From Symbiodinium natans (taxonomy: Eukaryota; Sar; Dinophyceae; Suessiales; Symbiodiniaceae), in assembly GCA_905221605.1 (NCBI GenBank), contig CAJNDS010000102.1:372001-436000 (forward strand): a DNA stretch of 64,000 bases, read 5' to 3'. The translations under genes were made by a program, and so were the position numbers. Positions within the stretch are counted from its first letter, which is position 1; every line of letters starts with the position of its first letter. This document shows positions 37,727-48,230 of the stretch, one piece after another. The notes below the pieces were generated by a model. It did not search any database. It worked only from the letters and a program-made list of their open reading frames with translations, and was not told the origin of the DNA.

Positions 37727-38678
37727 TGAGAACCCCGGACCTGTCGTACCTAAGAGCCCTAGAAGGATCTTACACCATGAACCTGCAAAACAATTTAGGC
37801 TTTGGGTTCTTGAGGTAGGCGCCCACGATAGAGTACAACTTATCAGTTCCGACACCCGTCTAACCAAACTCCCTAAGCCATAAACCCCATTACTCTAAAT
37901 CTCACCAAGGCGCCATCAACTCCCCCCTTGAGGGGTTCCTACTAGAAAGATTGTCCTTCGGTTTGGGCCATATCAGGATCCCAATTCACTACCTCAAGAA
38001 CCCATAATATTTGTATGAGGGGCCCACAAAGCAGCAGTTTTGGGGCTCTTCAGGTTAGACGCTTGTTTTGCCCTAAGACCTAAACCCATAGCCCTCGGCC
38101 CTAAAGCAACCAATGCCCGGCACACAATCTTTGATACCCCACAAACCGAAAAAAAAACATCCCTGAATTGGCAAACCCATTGGCCCTTGATCCTAAACCC
38201 AAAACCTTCGGGTTTGGGGTTTAGTAAGCGTTTGGGGTAAGCTCTTCAGTCAAGCTGCATGTTGGGGGGGGCCGGCGGAGAGGATGGGGCTGGCGTATTC
38301 TGCTCGAAGGGGTTCTTGAAGATCTGCAAAGGGTTGGGCACCTGCCTGGGATGATCGGGCAGCAACGAGAAGTAGATCTTGCCACCTTTGCAACCCAAAT
38401 ACTAGACTAGACCTGCGCACCTACACAACCCTATCATGGCCCAAACGTGCCCCGAGAAAGAGTGGGGCTTGCATTTCGGAAAACGACCCTGCCGGAGATA
38501 TCTACACAACGGGAAGCAACCGAAGTCATCGGAGTCACAGTTGAATACAAATTGGGGGAGCTGCCTTCAGCAAGGACATGGCTCGACAGTCCCATGCAAG
38601 AGATCAACTCAGTGCTGGACAAAGGCGCTCCCCGACAGGAAGAACGAGCTGAGCGTTCGACGTTTGTCGCCCGTACAG
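37727..38678. other. Spacer without supported gene
   Basis: Mostly unique sequence with a small CCCTAAA/TTTGGGG patch at 38195-38230. Open frames at 38436-38695 are on the plus strand and unconvincing. Confidence 0.45.
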
Positions 38679-38679
38679 T

Positions 38680-38754
38680 AGGGTTTAGGGTTTAGGGTTT
38701 AGGGTTTAGGGTTTAGGGTTTAGGGTTTGGGGTTTAGGGTTTGGGGTTTAGGGA
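38680..38754 (+). repeat. (TTTAGGG)n array with TTTGGGG units
   Basis: About 10 units; two are TTTGGGG. Confidence 0.95.
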
Positions 38755-39477
38755 GGCGTCCTCCATGCATAACCTTTCACTGTAACCTTGCCGACAGGTG
38801 GCGGTGGCTTGAACATGTTGCCTCGGCTACATCAAGACCCATACACAGCATCCAGGGAAGCCAAACCCTAGTGGAGCCGTAGGACTCATGAAGTCAGGCA
38901 CGCAACGCTCGAGCATTTCATTTGCTGGGCAGGGAGCCTACGGATGAAACTCAAGCACTTGCACCTAAACCCTAAACCCTAAACCCTTTTTGTTTACCCT
39001 TTTGCAACGAGCTTGGCTATGCTAAACCCTAAACCCTAAATCAGGTTTTGTTGAGTGGCCCAAGCTCTTCTCCCCTTGACCTCAGCTGGGGCAAGGTCGT
39101 GTGACGCTTGGCTGACAGCTATGGCCGCGCCGGTGCTGGGTTAGACACGCATCCCATCCGATGTCTCAAAACCCCACGCTATGCCCTGAGCCGGACATGA
39201 ATTTAGGGTTTAGGGTTCAGGGTTCAGGGTTTAGGGTTTAGGTAGTTTTCAACAGCGTGCGCTGTCCAGGAATCCAGAACTCCGAACTCCCCAGGTCTAA
39301 TTGCTGCACCAACAGCTGCTCCCCTCTGGCCCTTTTACGTACACAACAAAAATCGGGTGCAGAGGCCCTCAGAATAAACCCTAAACCCTAACCTTTTCTT
39401 TCTTGAGCCCGCCTAAACCCTAAACCCTAAATCCTAAATCAAGTCCCTCAGAAAGCCTGAACTCAAACGTCCCAGTC

Positions 39478-39537
39478 CTAGTGGCGGAGCATGGAGGAGA
39501 TGTTGTTCATGGCATACTGGGCCGTTCTTGCCATCTC
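39478..39537 (-). CDS. Probable terminal exon between inverted arrays
   Basis: On the minus strand AAG|GAGATGG gives an AG|G acceptor at 39537; the exon encodes EMARTAQYAMNNISSMLRH and stops at TAG. CCCTAAA (sense) lies just before the acceptor. Protein not recognised. Confidence 0.45.
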   Translation of the reverse strand, partial: EMARTAQYAMNNISSMLRH

Positions 39538-39712
39538 CTTGGAGATCCAAGGGTTTAGGGTTTAGGATTTAGGGTTTAGGGTGCTTCATGTAGGTACAGG
39601 GCGTCGTTTTTTCACAAGCTCCGGCTTCCTGCTGCTCTAAAGGCTAGGCGACTCAAGTACAAAATCCTCAGAAGCAAGTCGGAAAGTTGTGAACCAACAT
39701 GTATGTGGCAAT

Positions 39713-40185
39713 AGGGTTTAGGGTTTAGGGTTTGGGGTTTGGGGTTTAGGGTTTAGGGTTAGGGTTTTGGGTTTTGGGTTCAGGTCGGGGCTCAGGCTAA
39801 TTCCGGAGATTAAGCCCTCAATGCTGCAAGCAATTTCAGAGAAGGCACTTCCGAATTGGGCGGCTTGCCTCCGAAAGCACAGCACCTTTGCCTATCCGCC
39901 TTGCTAGTCAAGCACCCTAAACCCTAAACCCTAAACCCTAAACCCTAAACCCTAAACCCTTAACAAACTGCAGCTGCTGGGAATCTTACCTTCCTTCACA
40001 TACTTTCCTTGACACCGGACTCGCAGGCTCGTAATCCTGCTCCATAAATCTCCTCCTCGGTGTACCTCCCGTCTGGCCTGCTAGTGGTTGCTTCTGGCTC
40101 TCCAGGGCGCTACCTGAGGTCAGCTTGTCTCAAGGTTTAGGGTTTAGGGTTTAGGGTTTAGGGTTTAGGGTTTAGGGTTTAGGGA
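39713..40185. repeat. Three arrays: TTTAGGG, CCCTAAA, TTTAGGG
   Basis: TTTAGGG/TTTGGGG at 39713-39780, CCCTAAA at 39913-39964, TTTAGGG at 40134-40185. The island at 39965-40133 is open on the minus strand (PLAGQTGGTPRRRFMEQDYE) and may hold an exon. Confidence 0.8.
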
Positions 40186-40384
40186 CCAGTAAGGGACTTA
40201 GCCCGCCCTGAAGCCCTGCCCCTGCTCTTGCAGGTAGGGAAGCCAGTTGCCCAAGTTGCAAAAGCCGGGGTGAGATTCGGCAGACGGTGGTCGAACCCGG
40301 ATGCACCGCGGCATTCTCCGTCGGTAGTGTCTGCACTCCATAAAATTGAACTTCATGTTTCGATATTTTCCATATACTTATAAA

Positions 40385-40502
40385 CTTTGTTCTAATATAT
40401 AAATATATATATTATACATATATAGATATATGTATGTACATACGTAGAAACTTCATTGTCATAGAAATAAGTAGATACTTAAACAAATCTAAATATATGT
40501 AA
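40385..40502. repeat. AT-rich TA/ATGT simple sequence
   Basis: ATATATAAATATATATAT-type sequence with GTATGTACATAC. Confidence 0.85.
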
Positions 40503-40602
40503 TATGCTGCAACGATCCCCTCGACAATCACTCGGTGCCATGGCGCCCACGGCCGCCAGGGCGCTGCTGACGTTGCCAGCAACGTCCATCTCTCCTGCAG
40601 CA

Positions 40603-40730
40603 CAGTTTACCATAGGGCCTTTAGGGCATACTAGAGGGGTCGGAATTACTAACAGTATTCCCTATGGCCCCTTTGTAATGATATTACAACGAACCCCCAA
40701 AACCCTATTTTAGTCATTAGGCCCCTACAG
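40603..40730. mobile_element. Family F element
   Basis: Left CATAGGGCCTTTAGGGCATA, right TTAGTCATTAGGCCCCTACA; the right arm is the reverse complement of the 25.4-kb copy. Confidence 0.65.
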
Positions 40731-40829
40731 CAGGCGCTGGTGCAATAAGGGTGCCGAGTTTGAGCTTCTGGGCTCTCCACCCCCAGACCTCCCTCCATGC
40801 TAGGTGTTGCCCTTGAAGTGGAAGTCTGC

Positions 40830-40918
40830 CGGGACCCTCTTTAAGACTCTTTACCTACAGTTGAGTAGTAGCTACCCTGAATTAGTAGGTATCACGCACA
40901 AAACTGCAGGTATCCCAG
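40830..40918. mobile_element. Family A element
   Basis: Left CGGGACCCTCTTTA with a short duplication, then CTTTACCTACAG; core AGTAGTAGCTACCCTGAATTA; right AAACTGCAGGTATCCCAG. Confidence 0.85.
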
Positions 40919-41469
40919 GTGTGGAGCTTGGAGGAGTAAAGCAACATTGTGTCGAGGTTGTTTCACTTCAGGGTGCCCTTTAAAGGCAAGGTCCCCAGGT
41001 GGCTCAGGAAAGGAAACATGCACCGCGCTGACCTCCTTGTCCTACTCAAGACCAAAGGGTGTAGGGATGGAGATACAATATGTCTACGAAACAGTTGGGA
41101 ATTCCCTTCAAAAGGAGGCATTCACTCCCTCAAGACCCGGTGACAATCAGAATTCCGAAGTTCTACACTCGAAACATCCAAGCATCATTTAAATGGGGTC
41201 CTTATGGACCCTAAGTAGAGCCCTGCCAACCCAAATTATCGACCCAGCGTTCGGAGGTGAGCATCGTCCCCACTTGTCCTTTAAGAGCCGAGGCTACGCG
41301 CCTTCACAACGAAGGTGTGCGAGGAAACCAACACCACGGATGGCTCGCCAAATGTCAAAAGTGTTGAGGTTTTCAGTTTGGGGGTCCCAAAAACAAGATT
41401 CTGTCGCTCTTTTACCCTAAACCCTGAACCCTAAACCCTAAACCCTATTCTCTCTTTCGCTCGCCTTAC

Positions 41470-41536
41470 GCCGTAGGCCTTGGCTCAACATCTTGGAGAA
41501 GTTGCTCACAGCCGCTGCAAGGTTCCCGGCCGCTGC
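41470..41536 (-). CDS. Probable 67-nt exon between inverted arrays
   Basis: Minus strand: acceptor GAAAG|GCAGCGG, donor CGGC|GTAAGG. The exon encodes AAAGNLAAAVSNFSKMLSQG and two more residues. CCCTAAA lies upstream of the acceptor and TTTAGGG about 25 nt after the donor in the sense direction. Confidence 0.5.
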
Positions 41537-41561
41537 CTTTCGCACCCCGGCCCCGCAACCC

Positions 41562-41592
41562 CAGGGTTTAGGGTTTAGGGTTTAGGGCTTCG
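41562..41592 (+). repeat. (TTTAGGG)n, short
   Basis: Four units; partner of CCCTAAA at 41413-41448. Confidence 0.93.
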
Positions 41593-42029
41593 CTGGCTGT
41601 TGCCGATAGAAGGTTTTCTTCCCTAAGCCCTACTGGCAGCTTACCCTAAACCCTCGACTACTACGACGACGACTGCGACACAACTGCTAGCACTAGGGGC
41701 GCTGACAATTTCGCATGCAAGGACAAGGCGCCGAAACATGACGAAACGGTGGGGGGGGGGGGGGAAGAAGCTCTGAAGTCCTAAGCCCCAACAACCTCCC
41801 AAGCCCTCTCTCCCCAACCCCCCCCCCCCCCTCGCCACGTGAAAAAAAGAGGCTCGACTCGGATCTTGAAATGCCCTGAACGCGTAGCTTCCCCCTCTGC
41901 CCCCAACTCAAACACCCGAAGCATGCCTTTTGAACCCCTAAACCCTGTGAAGACCCCTGGGCTTGAGGACTAGAAGCCCTAAACCCTAAACCCTAAACCC
42001 TAAACCTAAACCCTAAACCCTGTAAACAC

Positions 42030-42062
42030 CTTGGCATTCTTGTTGACCATCTGCTGCGCCTC
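42030..42062 (-). CDS. Probable 33-nt micro-exon
   Basis: Minus strand: acceptor CTAAAG|GAGGCG, donor CCAAG|GTGTTTACAGGG. Eleven codons, EAQQMVNKNAK. CCCTAAA-type DNA precedes it and TTTAGGG starts about ten bases after the donor. Small size makes the call tentative. Confidence 0.4.
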
Positions 42063-42094
42063 CTTTAGGTGACTCGGAGGGGGTTTTGGGTGCG

Positions 42095-42225
42095 GTTTAG
42101 GGTTTAGGGTTTAGGGCTTAGGGCACAACAAGCCAAAGCGAAGGAATGAACTTAGGGTTTCTAGAGAGTAAGGTTTAGGGTTTAGGGTTTAGGGTTCAGG
42201 GTTCAGGGTTCAGGGTTCAGGGGTG
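42095..42225 (+). repeat. TTTAGGG and TTCAGGG arrays
   Basis: Units at 42095-42120, then 42172-42222, the latter ending as TTCAGGG units. Confidence 0.92.
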
Positions 42226-42559
42226 GGTGGTGGGGGGGGGGGGGGTTCTCCGGCGTTTCTTGGGGCGTTTGGATGTTGGTTTGCTTTCCGGAGGCATCCC
42301 AACCGGAGCTTGTCTTCCTAAACCCGAGTGCGAGGGAGCAGAGGGCAGCGCTCAGAACCATCAACCGGCCATCACGCTCCCCCTGACTCCTGCCTGGCCT
42401 CTGGCGCGGGCGCTAAACACCCAGCGGTTACCCTCAATATCCGTCAACCCACAAAGTCCCACTTCTGGTAGGCCTCAAGAGGTGGTGGTAGGAACTTATG
42501 TAAGAGAGAAGGGATGTTTGCACCCTCAATGAGGCTGTGGTGCTGTGTGGTGGGAGGGC

Positions 42560-42635
42560 AATGATAGCACACACGAACCCAAGACCAACAGAAATCGGTG
42601 TCCTGCTTGACGCTGTCGGTTGGATGGTCCAGCCC
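42560..42635 (-). CDS. Probable exon
   Basis: Minus strand, acceptor GCTCGCAG|GCCTTGG near 42655; frame ALDKALGLDHPTDSVKQDTD. CCCTAAA lies upstream in the sense direction (plus array 42687-42750). Donor not fixed. Confidence 0.4.
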
Positions 42636-42686
42636 CAGCGCTTTGTCCAAGGCCTGCGAGCCCATGAGCAAACAAAACATGAAGAT

Positions 42687-42750
42687 GGTTTAGGGTTTAG
42701 TTTTAGGGCTTAGGGTTTAGGGTTTAGGGCTTAGGGTTTGGGTTTCGGGC
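42687..42750 (+). repeat. TTTAGGG array with GCTTAGGG variants
   Basis: About 8 imperfect units. Confidence 0.9.
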
Positions 42751-43455
42751 TTCTGCAAGCCTTGGGTTTAGGTGGGTTTTGTGTGCCGCCACTCCGCATT
42801 GCAGGACGAACCGCCTTATACGTTTTCAAAGGAGAGGCAGCAGAGCCGTCAGAGAACATTCACGTGTCTGTTGAACTGATTGAGGTGTCAGGCGTTCGGA
42901 ACGTACATGTCTTTTTCTTACCCGTCGCGTCACTTAAGCCCATGTTCACTGCTCACCGTCGCAGTGTAAGGCGTTGGTTTCGCTGGGCCAAGCAGTTCGC
43001 ACTTACAGGTCCGACTTCAACTGCTAGACGAGGGTCTTTTGCTGCAAGCTAGACTTGGAGGCGAAGGAAGGAAGGTTTGCTTTACAGTCGTTGATATGAA
43101 ACGGTGTATTTGCCAGTGTTCATGCTGCTATATTCGTTGGTGCAAGAAATGGCGGACCATTGAGGAATGGAGTAGGAAGCGATGAATCCACGAAGCTCCG
43201 TCTGTCAGGTATGCAACCCAAGGTCCCCCAATACTCCCTACTACTCCCTCAGGCTCCCTAAGCTTCCCTAGGAAACTAACTACCCCCCAATGACCCCCCC
43301 CTCCCCTTAAGAACCTTCGAATCGGAGTTCCGGCGACACTTTACAAACTCCACGTGCCGCAAAAACCTTGTCGTCAAGCCTAGACAAGCTCCCTAACAAC
43401 GACCAGAGCAAAGTACATACTCGTACCTGCGACCCCCAAGCCCCCTACTCCCTCC
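42751..43455. other. Unique spacer, nothing supported
   Basis: No arrays or inverted-repeat elements; the plus-strand frame at 42738-43052 has no recognisable feature. Confidence 0.45.
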
Positions 43456-43573
43456 AAACCCTAAACCCTAAACCCTGAACCCTAAACCCTGAACCCTAAA
43501 CCCTAAACCCTAAACCCTAAACCCTAAGCCCTAAACCCAAACCCGAAACCCGAAACCCTAAACCCTAAACCCT
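43456..43573 (+). repeat. (CCCTAAA)n array with variants
   Basis: About 16 units including CCCTGAA, CCCGAAA and CCCTAAG. Confidence 0.95.
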
Positions 43574-43575
43574 GC

Positions 43576-43655
43576 CTTGATCATGTCGGGCTCCGACTTC
43601 TGGAGCGTGCTCGCAACGCCTGCTGGAGCGCGAAGGGAAGTCGAGAGGCTCCACT
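43576..43655 (-). CDS. Probable exon between inverted arrays
   Basis: Minus strand: acceptor CTGCAG near 43656, donor ATCAAG|GCAGGGTTTAGGG (GC type). Frame includes GVASTLQKSEPDMIK. The donor is only a few bases from the first TTTAGGG. Confidence 0.45.
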
Positions 43656-43683
43656 CTGCAGCTGTGTGTATAGTGGGGGGGGG

Positions 43684-43793
43684 GGTTTGGGGTTTGGGGT
43701 TTGGGGTTTGGGGTTTGAGGTTTGGGGTTTGGGGTTTGGGGTTTGGGGTTTGGGGTTTGGGGTTTGGGGTTTAGGGCTTAGGGTTTAGGGTAA
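43684..43793 (+). repeat. (TTTGGGG)n array turning into TTTAGGG
   Basis: About 12 TTTGGGG units with one TTTGAGG, then three TTTAGGG units at the right end. Confidence 0.97.
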
Positions 43794-43973
43794 CTGTGTA
43801 TGGAGTGGGGGAGTTTCCCCCATTTGGGGTAACTTTTTGCGGGGTTCCTTGGTGAGTTTGAATGGTGTGTCAGGAGGTCCTCTAGTCGGGGAGCATGCCC
43901 CAACTCTCATGAGACTCGCGAGGGGGCGGGCCTCACAGCCCAAGAGCCCGAACCAAGTGGCCCTCGATGCAAG

Positions 43974-44047
43974 GTTTAGGGTTTAGGGTTTAGGGTTTAG
44001 GGTTTAGGGTTTATGGTTTCAGGGTTCAGGGTTTAGGGTTTAGGGGG
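43974..44047 (+). repeat. (TTTAGGG)n array
   Basis: About 9 units with TTTATGG and TTCAGGG variants. Confidence 0.94.
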
Positions 44048-44163
44048 ACCCTGAAGTCAACTCCCCGAAGTCCAAAACATCCCCAAACAGGCTGGGGGAA
44101 CCTTCCTGAAGGCCTGGTTGGCTCACGCGTGCAGCTTCTCATTCGATTGCTGTGCAGGAACGA

Positions 44164-44264
44164 ACCCTAAACCCTACACACATACACCCTATACACCCTA
44201 CACACCCTATAAACTCTATAAACCCTATAAACCCCATAAACCCTATAAACCCTATAAACCCTAT
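44164..44264 (+). repeat. TATAAACCC-type array
   Basis: CACCCTA units pass into CCCTATAAA units. Confidence 0.93.
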
Positions 44265-44776
44265 ATGCGCCCGCGTTCCGCGTAATCGACCCCCCCCCCC
44301 CCCATGGCAACCCCCCAAACCCTGCCTGTTAACCCTAAAAACACCACGGACCACGCGGGGGGGGGGGGGGGGGGGGGGGGGCGGGGGCAGAGAAGCCTCA
44401 GCCTAAACCCCAAACCCTGGACCCTAAGCCCTAAAACTTAACCCACCAATGAACGACGGGAGGGAGAAGGGCAAACCCTCTAACTTTGCCGCTTTAACCC
44501 TGAACCCTCAACCGTAAACCCAGCACGAACCACAGACGGGAGAGGGGAAACCGTAAACCTATCATTACCCCAAACCTTGAACCCTAATCAAACTCTAAAA
44601 CCACATTAAACCAATGGACCAGAGTGAAAATCCTGAACCCTACAGCCTAACCCTAAACCCCTAAACTAACCCTCAACCCATGAACCACAGGGGCAACCCA
44701 AAACCCACCATGAACCACAGGGGGGGGGGGGAGGATACCATGGGGGGGGGGGGGGGGGGGGTGCGCCTATGCTGCA

Positions 44777-44945
44777 ACCCTATCAACCCTATAAACCCCA
44801 TAAACCCCATAAACCCTATAAACCCTATAAACCCCAAGAACCCCATAAACCCTACAAACCCTCTAAACCCTATAAACCCTATAAACCCCAAAAACCCTAT
44901 AAACCCCATAACCCCATAAACCCCATAAACCCTATGTAAACCCTA
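44777..44945 (+). repeat. TATAAACCC-type array
   Basis: About 18 units of 9 bp with ACC and AAG variants. Confidence 0.95.
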
Positions 44946-45372
44946 AAATCACCCTTCCGGAGGTCATCCCCGGGCTGCAGAACACACTCAAACGCACCCT
45001 TCCCGAACCCTGCGTCGACCTTTGCCCAACTGCGCGGTGCCCCGGCTGAGGAGCCTCAGCTGCGTATGCCAGTCCGCATGATTCTTGGGGTTTAGGGTTT
45101 AGGGTTTGGGGTTTGGGGTTTAGGGTTTAGGGTTTAGGGGCGTGTGTGTGTGTGTGTGTGTGTGTGTGTCTTGATATCTCCCGAGATCGGCACGTGAGGT
45201 GGAAGCTGCTACGAGAATATCGAGGAGCATTGTTTGCAACAATGGCCCAACTAACAGGTTAGCATTCTGGGGCTCGCAAATGGTGCCGTTTGTTGAGAGG
45301 GCCCGGGGGTGGTACCCCTGTTCCCAACATACCCATTACAGCTGCCGAAAACTCTGCGATCCAAACATAGGG

Positions 45373-45472
45373 GGGGCTTACGGAATTACGGGTACCTTAT
45401 GGGGGTCCTTATAAGAAAATCTTGCTATTTGGGGAGTCCATTTTGGGGGTCCCCTGTTTTCGTAAACCCCCC
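45373..45472. mobile_element. Family E element, inverted relative to 29.4 kb
   Basis: GTACCTTATGGGGGTCCTTA at the left, GCTATTTGGGGAGTCC in the middle and CCCCTGTTTTCGTAAACC at the right. Confidence 0.7.
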
Positions 45473-46313
45473 CAAATACCCACACCCGCGTCCACCGCTT
45501 AGTGTGGCTCTGGCACCCGCCACTGATGCCGATCTGCGCACTCGCCGCCTCCATACCACCGCCAAGGTCCTTAGACAGCCCAGGGCCGCGAGCGCGGGAT
45601 TTAGGAGCCCCATTCCCTCCGCCTGTGAAGGAAGCTATTACCTTGCTCTAGAGCTGAAACCCCCACCCCCCCCCCCCCGCCCCACCCTTAAGCATCCGAT
45701 ACATCCCAAAATCCGAACTCTAGGCCCTGCGGTGACAGCCTGCACGCTCTTTGCTTTGCGGATCTTTGCGGCCATCTCGTGCGTGTGCGTGAGAAACTGT
45801 GGCCACGTCCGTGCCACTTCCCGAGGCTACGGAATTCCACGCAGGACTGCGCAGCGCATTTTTTCACTAGGCCAAAGACAAGATGTGAAATATGCTAAGG
45901 CAAACTTCGGGAACTCCATTAACAGCCCATGGTCACTTCCACGATGTCCAAATGACTGCTTACAACATCTTCACAAACAAAAACTGTATGTAAATGTAAA
46001 CTATACAAAACATCGCCTAATATCTGCCCACAATGCAAGGCATACCATACGTGCACGGCCGGGCAGTGTCGGCATGACCTACAGTCCCCAAAGGGTCCTG
46101 AGTACCTGCATAGCAGAAAGTAGGGTTTCTAAAACAGGAATTACTGTTATGGTTTGGGTAAGTGTCCCCCCATATAGGTACTTAGGACCCTTTAGGCTAC
46201 AGTCGCAGGTCCGGGCATTGCAACGTGTGCGGGCTCAGTTCTCATCGCTGGGTGAGTCCATGCACAGGTCGGGTGAAGGCGAATCGTTTCCTCTGCTGTG
46301 CAAGACTTCCCTG
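45473..46313. other. Unique spacer; long plus-strand frame not believed
   Basis: A plus-strand frame (45309-46319) is open, but begins inside a family E element and shows no domain or coding-like composition. Nothing else supported. Confidence 0.4.
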
Positions 46314-46344
46314 CCCTAAACCCTAAACCCTAAACCCTAAACCC

Positions 46345-46541
46345 GTCTTTACCTGTCATACCTACTAGTTAAGGGTAGTTACTACTCTACCAAATTCAGG
46401 GTAATTTACTACTCGACTTATTACGGGCAATTCCTACTACTCTACTGATTCAAGGTAATTCCTACTCTACTATTTAAGGGCAATTACTACTCTCCTAATT
46501 AAGGGTAATTACTACTAAACTGTAGGTGAAAGGGGTCCCCG
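46345..46541. mobile_element. Family A element with internally amplified core
   Basis: Starts GTCTTTACCTGTCATACC and ends AAACTGTAGGTGAAAGGGGT. Between them the core word (A/C)TTAAGGG(C/T)AATT(A/C)CTACT recurs about five times, roughly doubling the usual length. Confidence 0.8.
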
Positions 46542-46799
46542 GTGGCTTCCCTCAAGGCTACGACTGCCCAGGGCGACTGGTGTGACTGGTGTGAATTCAT
46601 GGGGCTTTGGGCAGATAAGGGTTTAGGGTTTAGGGTTTAGGGTTTAGGGCCCCATACAACCTGCCCTCAGTGTCAGTCCAGGCTTCTGCTTCTTGTAGCA
46701 AGGCTTGGCAGAAGAAAGCACTGGCAAACCCCCTACCCTAAACCCCCTAAACCCTATACCCCAAACCCTAAACCCTAAACCCCAAACCCTAAACCCTAA

Positions 46800-46905
46800 T
46801 GTCCCGAAAGAACTCAATCTTCGGGCTGCTGTGCGTGCCGCGCATCCCCCAGTCGGGAAGAGCTCGAGCTTCTCGTCCCTAACCACCTCCACTATCACTG
46901 AACAT
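46800..46905 (-). CDS. Probable exon
   Basis: The minus-strand frame reads IVEVVRDEKLELFPTGG and continues ARTAARRLSSFG. A family A element lies upstream and TTTAGGG (sense) lies just downstream; a GA donor at CGG|GACATTAGGG is possible. Confidence 0.4.
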
Positions 46906-46925
46906 ATTTCATAGCACTTATACTT

Positions 46926-47015
46926 ACCTGTAGCCCCAATTCTCTACAGCTTCGTAGTAATTACCCCTTGATTCATAAGGATGGCCCATAAACTGCAGGT
47001 AATTGGGGTTACAGG
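46926..47015. mobile_element. Family A variant element (subfamily with GGGGTTAC ends)
   Basis: Left ACCTGTAGCCCCAATT, right CTGCAGGTAATTGGGGTTAC. The end sequence differs from the main family, but the core (TAGTAATTACCCCTTGATTC) is shared. Confidence 0.8.
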
Positions 47016-47122
47016 TATGAGCTATAGCAGTGGTGAAGACATGGTTTGCAGACTACGTAAGAATACTGAGCAGCTTTACAAGACTGAAAAAGAAACCACT
47101 GAATTCTCCAAAGATCTTTCCG
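47016..47122 (+). other. 107-bp island between two family A variant elements
   Basis: Plus-strand frame MSYSSGEDMVCRLRKNTEQL goes on open and hydrophilic; the island follows TTACAG and precedes GCAACCCC. It could be a plus-strand exon bounded by two introners, but the minus strand is also open. Confidence 0.3.
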
Positions 47123-47211
47123 CAACCCCGATTACCTACAGTTTGATGGGTTGTACCTGTTACTTCAAGGGATAACTATGACTAAGTTAGTGTAGGTAAT
47201 CGGGGTTACGG
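47123..47211. mobile_element. Family A variant element, second copy
   Basis: CGCAACCCCGATTACCTACA at the left and TGTAGGTAATCGGGGTTACG at the right, very good terminal inverted repeats. Confidence 0.88.
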
Positions 47212-47574
47212 GTTTCTGTTGCCTCTTTGAGGGGCGGCTGCTCCCCCTGGACGTCTTGTGGGTTGGAGCAACTGGCAGCTCTGCCCCTTTTGAACCCGGT
47301 ACCGAGCTCCCAGCCGATCTGCCCCTAAACCTTAAACTCTCAACCCTTTATCCATCTAAACTCTAAACCCTAAACCCTACACCCCACATCCTACCCACCC
47401 TCCTTCACCCCGCGGACAACCCTAGACTCAAATCCTGTGCCCCTTATATACCCACATACATACCTCAGAACCCTGTAGAGGAAGTCAGGGACCATACAAA
47501 AAGGGCGCATGGAACTACCCTCAGAACAACCCTAATTAAACCCTAACCCGTTGTGGCGGGGGCTTTGGAGCCAC

Positions 47575-47650
47575 GACCCTAAACCCTATAAACCCTAAAC
47601 CCTAAACCCTAAACCCCAAACCCGAAACCCTAAACCCTAAACCCTTGTAG
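47575..47650 (+). repeat. (CCCTAAA)n array
   Basis: About 10 units including CCCTATAAA, CCCCAAA and CCCGAAA. Confidence 0.93.
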
Positions 47651-47651
47651 C

Positions 47652-47735
47652 CTCCATTTCCTGCGCGGCGTCGCAGGCAGGAGGCGGGGCTCCGCCGGAA
47701 GGTGACAGAGCTGGCTCGGGCTCGGGAAACGATGC
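47652..47735 (-). CDS. Possible exon between inverted arrays
   Basis: Minus strand, acceptor TGCAAG|GCATCG; the frame encodes SFPEPEPALSPSGGAPPPAC and onward. CCCTAAA before and TTTAGGG after, in the sense direction. Confidence 0.35.
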
Positions 47736-47793
47736 CTTGCAACTCTGCGGTCAGTTAGGTTGTTTTGGCACCTGCCCAGCAGCCTCACACCTA

Positions 47794-47833
47794 GGGTTTA
47801 GGGTTTAGGGTTTAGGGTTTAGGGTTTAGGGTC
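47794..47833 (+). repeat. (TTTAGGG)n array
   Basis: About 6 perfect units. Confidence 0.95.
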
Positions 47834-47929
47834 TGCAGGGACTCGAAACATCTGAAGCCCTTGCGCTGTCGGAAAAAGACAGGATCTTCTTACCATGTGA
47901 GGCCACCGTGAAAGCAGGACGAAACCAAC

Positions 47930-48230
47930 AAAACCCTAAACGCTAAACGCTAAACCCTACACCCTAAACCCTAAACCCTAACTCCTACAAACCCTGAACC
48001 CTACATCCTAAACCCTGTTTCAGCACGGCCTAAACCCTAAACTACAACAAGTTCACGAAAACACCAGCTCACCCACCCCCCAGAGGACCTCACCAGGCTG
48101 CATAGCTTAAGTTGTCAGGACACCTCCTCTAGCCCAGAAGTGATGTACCCAGACCTCCACTGGCCCTAAATGCTAACCCTAAACCCTAGCCCTAAACCCT
48201 AAACCCTAAACCCTAAACCCTAAACTGCAA
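47930..48230 (+). repeat. CCCTAAA runs
   Basis: Runs at 47930-48035 and 48168-48230 with CGCTAAA and CCCTACA variants. Confidence 0.85.

Larger units (their letters stand above)
44048..45372. other. Repeat cluster: TATAAACCC arrays, poly-C, poly-G, GT repeat
   Basis: TATAAACCC at 44164-44264 and 44777-44945, poly-C at 44290-44303, poly-G at 44358-44382 and 44742-44761, CCCTAAA fragments at 44405-44680, TTTAGGG at 45088-45140, (GT)n at 45145-45170. Frames giving INPINP or GFIGFI peptides are translated repeat. Confidence 0.85.

Noticed and set aside
44048-44945. CRISPR-like array of regular repeats
   Set aside because: Units are 7-9 bp tandem repeats without unique spacers, in a eukaryotic setting.
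45309-46319. Plus-strand frame of 336 residues
   Set aside because: It starts in a family E element, ends in a CCCTAAA array and shows no domain, so it is treated as chance.
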